A stretch of DNA of 64,000 nt. Source: Madurella fahalii. Its lineage: Eukaryota; Ascomycota; Sordariomycetes; Sordariales. Shown here one piece after another: positions 59,442-64,000 of this stretch. The notes below the pieces were generated by a model, which was not told the origin of the DNA, did no database searches, and worked only from the letters and a program-made list of their open reading frames with translations. Position 1 is the stretch's first letter. Each line of letters starts with the position of its first letter. Location of the stretch: positions 1,984,001-2,048,000 of the forward strand of contig CM056875.1 in assembly GCA_029876055.1 (NCBI GenBank), read 5' to 3'. A program made the translations under genes and the position numbers.

Positions 59442-61536
59442 TCAGACCGTAACCCCTCCACTGTTAACCTGCCGCGTCTCCCCGACCGCGTCAAACCTCC
59501 CATCCCCGAACCTCATCACCCCATGCACCGCGCTCGCCCCAGGCGCCATCCAATTGACATTATGCCCCTTCTCCTCCAGGCTCGCAACCAGCCTCTCGTC
59601 CAGCCCTTCTTCCACATGCAACACGTCGGGCATAAGCTGGTGGTGGAGCCGCAGCGCGGCGATGGCGTTATGCAGCATTGACATGTCCCAGTCGCTGCTG
59701 CTCATCCTCCAGCTGCTGCTGTTGAAGAGAAGGTGGAAAGCCACCTGGGTGGTGGCGCTGATGATGCGGGAGCCGCCCGCTGCGCCGGTAGCGAAGTACA
59801 AGGTGGAATTGGAGAGGTGCTCGGCGATGAGCGGGGTGCACGAGGAGAGCGGGCGCTTGCGCGGGGAGATGAAATTTGCTGGGGAGGGGGGAATCCGAAG
59901 GAGTTGTTTTGGTTGGGGAGCGAGAAGTCGTTCATTTCATTGTTCCTGTGTGTGAGTGAGCGTGTGTGAGTGAGTGAGTAAATATTAACAGGAGGGGTGG
60001 GGTAAGGGGCTGGAAATATACGAAAAGAAAAAGGGGGTAGGGGAGGAAGACGTACAGGATGATGCCTGTGTCGGGAGTCATGATTTTGGCGCCGAAGAAG
60101 AGGTTGACGGTGGTTATTGAAGTGACTGTCATGCCTGAGGAATCAGTCGTGACGATGTGGGAGGTTCCCTCGCTGTCGGTTGTGTAGACGGATGCCGGAT
60201 TGTAGGCTTCAACAGGCTGGGTTTGGTTGTCGAGGATGCGGTTGCGGATTTGCCGGGCTTTCTCGTCAGACAGCATTTCCTTTTGGTATGAACCCATCTG
60301 CTTGATAAAATCGGGATCGCCGAGTTCTTGTCGTGCGCCGTAGGCGAATTTCATGGCCTCGACGAAGCGGTGTGTGGTGAGGTTGGCGTCGTTGAGATCC
60401 TCCAGGGAGTATTGTTCCATCGTCTTCAGTATGCTCAACATCACGGCGCCGCTGCTTGGAGCTTCGGTGGTGAAGAGCCGGTAGTCGCGGACCGTAATGC
60501 TGAGGGGGGGCTTGACCTTGACAGCGTAGTTCTTGAGGTCGTCCAGGGTCATTATACCGTTCATTTGCTGGATGAAGTCGATCATTGACTTGGCTACATA
60601 GAGTTAGCGAGTGGTTGTCGGGCTAAGACATGCAGCAGATGTTTTACCAAGCTCTCCCTCATAAAACACATCGGCGCCTTGGTTTGCAATTTTCTCGAGG
60701 GTGCTGGGTAGAAGAGTCAGCCGATAAGAAGCCCTTGGTTGGAACGGTCTGACTGACTCTGCGTAGCGCTTCCTTGTGATTGTTTCGCCCAGCTGGACCA
60801 GCACGCCTTGATTGTTATCAGTAAAAGCGAAGGGACAACAAAGAGATGCTGGCGCTCATAAGACTTACCATTGGGGGCGAAATCCTCAGCCCAGATTGGG
60901 TTGTCGACGAGAAATGTGTCGTTCACACTAGCCAGCTCCATGTACCGGACTAAGTCCTTATTGACTTTGAAACCTTCCCGAGCGAGACGCACAGAAGGCA
61001 TAACAAGCGTTTTCCAAGGCAAGGCTCCATACTTGCGATGCAAGTAGTCCAACCCCTTCAACTCGCCGGGGACACCGACGGCCAGTCCGCCGATGACGCT
61101 CGCTCGATAGTCGTTGTCGTACATGTCCCGACTCGAGGCGGCAGGGGCGGTCTCCCTATAGTCGATGGTCTCGTACCTGCTGTTCTTGTCACGGACAAGC
61201 ATGAAGCCCCCTCCGCCGATGCCAGAATGGTACATGCTGACAGTACCCACGCACAACGTGGTTGCTACCATGGAGTCGGCGGCAGTGCCGCCTATCCTGA
61301 TGATATCAGCGCCGATCTGGGAGCATATCGAACTTTCACTGGCGACAGCTCCCCTCTTGCCGTTGGCGTTGGCCGGTACCGATAGGGTGCCTTGATGAAT
61401 TACTGGGAACGCCAAACCCGGAATGAGCTGGGAGAGGAGCGAGACCTCCAAGATCAACAGTGATACACGGCCTGATTATGGAGTCAGTATCTCGTGGTCT
61501 ATGGGATCAAACCTTCGGACGGGCGGACTCACGCAT
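59442..61536 (-). CDS. Gamma-glutamyltranspeptidase, with an apparent 1-bp frameshift
   Basis: Exons: 61536-61533 (ATG C only), 61471-60869, 60806-60758, 60703-60648, 60593-60056, 59945-59442; phases close up to the frameshift. The spliced start MRRVSLLILEVSLL... forms a signal peptide or anchor, with GLAFPVIHQG after it. The enzyme moves the glutamyl group of glutathione to water or amino acids. Ntn-hydrolase landmarks are GGTAADSMVATTLCVGTVSM, IGGGGFMLVRD, YRETAP, the nucleophile Thr in EGTSHIVTTD (about residue 381) and STINLYFG-like TTVNLFFGA. In the last exon the frame from LNNEMNDFSLPNQNNSFGF must shift by one base at the C-rich string at 59881-59891 to enter PSPANFISPRKRPLSSCT and reach the family-typical end (FATGAAGGSRIISATTQV). 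No donor GT lies near enough to explain it by splicing. Restored length would be about 584 residues. Confidence 0.9.
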
Positions 61537-64000
61537 GATGAATGGGATGCAGCGAGGTCGAGAGGAGACGATAGCAGATCCCCCAAGAGAATAGCCGAAA
61601 GACAGAGCGCGGGATTTCGTCTCCGGCAGAGTACCGGCTTCCCGGGTCTTTATATACCTACTTATTCTCGAAGTCCCGCAAGCGCCACCAAGGGGTCAAA
61701 GGAACTCAAATACTGCGAATGCAACGCAGGACCCGACGGGTGTTATTGCAAGCTGCTGGGCCACCGACTGACCGCAAGGACAGAGAAACAAGCGAGAGGG
61801 ACCGCTTCAGTGGAAGCAAACCTATTGAATGCTATCTACAAGCGGAGTTTGTGTGCCCAGTGCTGGTAGTATCAGTCAGGTGAAGCCCATGGATGGGGTA
61901 AGCCCGGAGCGGCCGGGTCTCGTCGGTGTTGAGAAGTGGGTCGGCGTGGCTCGTGTTAGCTAACTAGCCACAGCTACTGCGGGTTGCCCCTCGCTCGAGT
62001 TGATCATGGCTCCGCTATAACTTCCGATACGCTTTCGATATCAAGATTCTGTTGCCGGTGGGTATGTAAATGGAGAGAACCGATTGTGTGAGAACGCTTC
62101 CCAGACTCTTGGCTGGTTCAGAAAGGCCCGCAGCCTTGACAACGGCCTACTTGCTTTAGTATCCTCATATTCATTTCACCACGTTTGCCCTCTTTTTTTC
62201 ATCTTTCTTTTTTCTACTGTCTCCACGTTGCGGTTGAGGTTCGGCAGTGAACGATGAAGGCGGGCAGAGAGTCAGGTGGGGCAACGGTCAAAAGACCTCT
62301 GCCCCTCCCCTCCACGTCATAACAATGCAACGGCACTATATGTTCGCTTCGCGTGATACCAGGCGCGGCGCTTCTGATGCGCCCGCCTTGCATGGACGTG
62401 ATCTGCCTGCTACTTGCTTTTGGGGACGCAAGCGAAGTTGGGACGAAGGAACTGAAGTACAGAGGCAAATTAGCCTCTGCTCGGCAATTCAGCTCCTAGC
62501 AAGAACAGAATACATAGTAAGCAGTCCCTGTCCTCAGCCCGGACATGCGATGCCGGGCTTACCATGCATAAGAGTCTCTCGATCTCAGCTCTCTGCGCAG
62601 ACGCTGAGGAGCGAGGAACAGCGCAATAATACGCAATTAAAAATAAGCTGCCCTGCCTCTACACAGCCTGGAGTCGATCTTGTCTGTGTGTCGTAGCCGG
62701 GATTTCTGTTCACAATGTTTCCTTCAACTAGGAAACCTCTGATGTGTTGCATTGACAACCGCACTGCTGTGGTCGGCTGTGGTGGGTAACCCGGGTTAAT
62801 TGCTCGAAGCGCGGGCGAATCACAGCAGACACCGACTGCAGGGATCGATTTCAGAGTCAGGCGGGGTCGCCAGGTGAAACCGTTACCCCTTTCCCCTTCG
62901 CTTTCCGCATCCTCCTGGAAAATTTCCTGATCTCTGGCCATGCCCGGTGCCCGGTGCGCGCGGGTCGGCCAGGACTGGACAACGTGACCGGGCATGTCGC
63001 GCTCTGCTTGAAAACCTAGGCCAGAACACCGAAGAGATGAGAGTGTTGGACACCGCTGAGAAGGAAGCTGCGTCAAAGTGGCGCCTAGCAATCAAATGTC
63101 CTCGCCGTCAGTTAGGAAATAACAATAATAGTGTAAGCCACTGATTCGGATACAGAGGTCCAGAATCGTTCCGGGCGCCTGCTAAGACGGTTCTGCCGAC
63201 GCTGCATCCCCACCGTGTCTTATTAGATGCTCTGCTGTTGAGCAACGAAACTAAACGGAGACACCTTGGCTGCTCGGCCTGCTCCGCATGAAGTCCCCAG
63301 GCGATCCGCTCGTCTCATGCATTTCCAGGTTCCCGGTCGCCTGGCATTGAGATGATTTACGGCGCCTTGGGGATCACAGCGCCCATCATCGAGAAACATG
63401 CGGGCGATGGCGCCATCTCTTATGCATTATGGCAGCACTGACTGTTTGTTCTGTTCGTCCCCACATCTCATCGCGAACCCGCTCAGGTTTCCCCGGCAGC
63501 AAAGAAGGAAAAGCCGTCACGGAGAGTTCTTTTTGGAATCTGGTGCTGGCCGGTTCCGCACGTCATCCCGTCACCCCTCCTCCTGCCTCTGACTGGCCGG
63601 TCCTTACCCCTCGAGATTCTCCTTTGCCAGATCTGTGTCCTGTTGAAGCCGGCGATTGGCTAAGCAGCCGTCTCAAACGCGGCGTTCCTGCATCTGCACC
63701 CCTGCCCAGCTCTGGGCGGATACCCCTGTTCGTATCACTGGAGCCCCCCCATGTCCCATGCGGCAACGACTCCTGGATTTCCGGAGCTTCCAGTGACTGC
63801 CAGCCCATGGTATGTGAGGCGGCGGCAGCAATGTGCTCACCTTTCTTTCAACGTAACACGACGCGGCAGCCCCCTACCTGGTGGAGGCCCTGTTGATTAA
63901 GGGTCGCTGTCCATGACGCTTGCTCGGGGACGCAATGGGGCGGCTATGCCCATGTTTCCCGTTCCACGGACCCTGCCCATGTCGTGGATATGCCATGGAT
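61537..64000. other. Right-edge spacer, 2.5 kb
   Basis: This is the ggt promoter followed by sequence without a supported gene. Open frames such as 62247-62696 and 63429-63896 have no recognisable motif and overlap frames on the other strand. Confidence 0.45.
61648..61656 (-). promoter_or_regulatory. Probable TATA box of ggt
   Basis: On the minus strand TATATAAAG lies about 112 bp upstream of the ATG at 61536, a suitable TATA position. No consensus nitrogen or sulfur regulator site was assigned. Confidence 0.65.

Noticed and set aside
1..64000. Secondary-metabolite or defence cluster
   Set aside because: No polyketide synthase, NRPS, terpene synthase, P450 cluster, NLR-type gene or toxin is present; the genes are unlinked housekeeping functions.

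Overview
The window is nuclear DNA of a filamentous ascomycete, most likely a Sordariomycete (Sordariales-like). The support is: short introns of about 50-160 bp with GTRNGT donors and RCTRAC-type branch points; GC-rich third codon positions; long gene-poor spacers; and a gene set of fungal type (Ssn6, UNC-45/She4 without TPRs, Eme1, fungal ADAM protease, fungal taspase-like hydrolase). I could not place it to species.

I support 16 protein-coding genes, with exon structures worked out by hand and checked for reading-phase closure. From left to right: sif2/TBL1-type LisH-WD40 corepressor subunit (-), TMEM115/DUF1751 Golgi membrane protein (+), ssn6/cyc8 TPR corepressor (+, with an apparent 1-bp frameshift), ribosomal protein uL3 (+), two conserved-looking fungal proteins of unknown function (+,+), secreted/membrane ADAM metalloprotease (-), acetyl-CoA synthetase (-), kinesin-4-type motor (-), Eme1/Mms4 (+), She4/UNC-45 myosin chaperone (-), TFIIH subunit Tfb4 (+), taspase-1-like threonine aspartase (-), Arp3 (+), zinc alcohol dehydrogenase (+), gamma-glutamyltranspeptidase (-, with an apparent 1-bp frameshift).

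Most genes are housekeeping, and no metabolic cluster, CRISPR, intact transposon, tRNA or rRNA is evident. Loose functional links exist. Two transcriptional corepressor subunits (Sif2-type and Ssn6-type) lie about 11 kb apart. Acetyl-CoA synthetase and alcohol dehydrogenase both belong to C2 metabolism. Arp3 and She4 both act on actin/myosin. Neighbours share divergent promoters (she4/tfb4, taspase/arp3) or convergent ends (eme1/she4, adh/ggt).

The gene-free spacers (the largest 7.1 kb, 7349-14513) contain poly-T and poly-G tracts, microsatellites and recurrent GTAC-rich palindromic clusters, but no coding region I can defend. I found no convincing new multi-gene system. The best leads are the two homopolymer frameshifts in otherwise conserved genes, the triplicated D-x-FASSSP motif and glutamine-tract insertion in Eme1, very short exons (17 bp and 4 bp), and the GTAC-rich intergenic palindromes.
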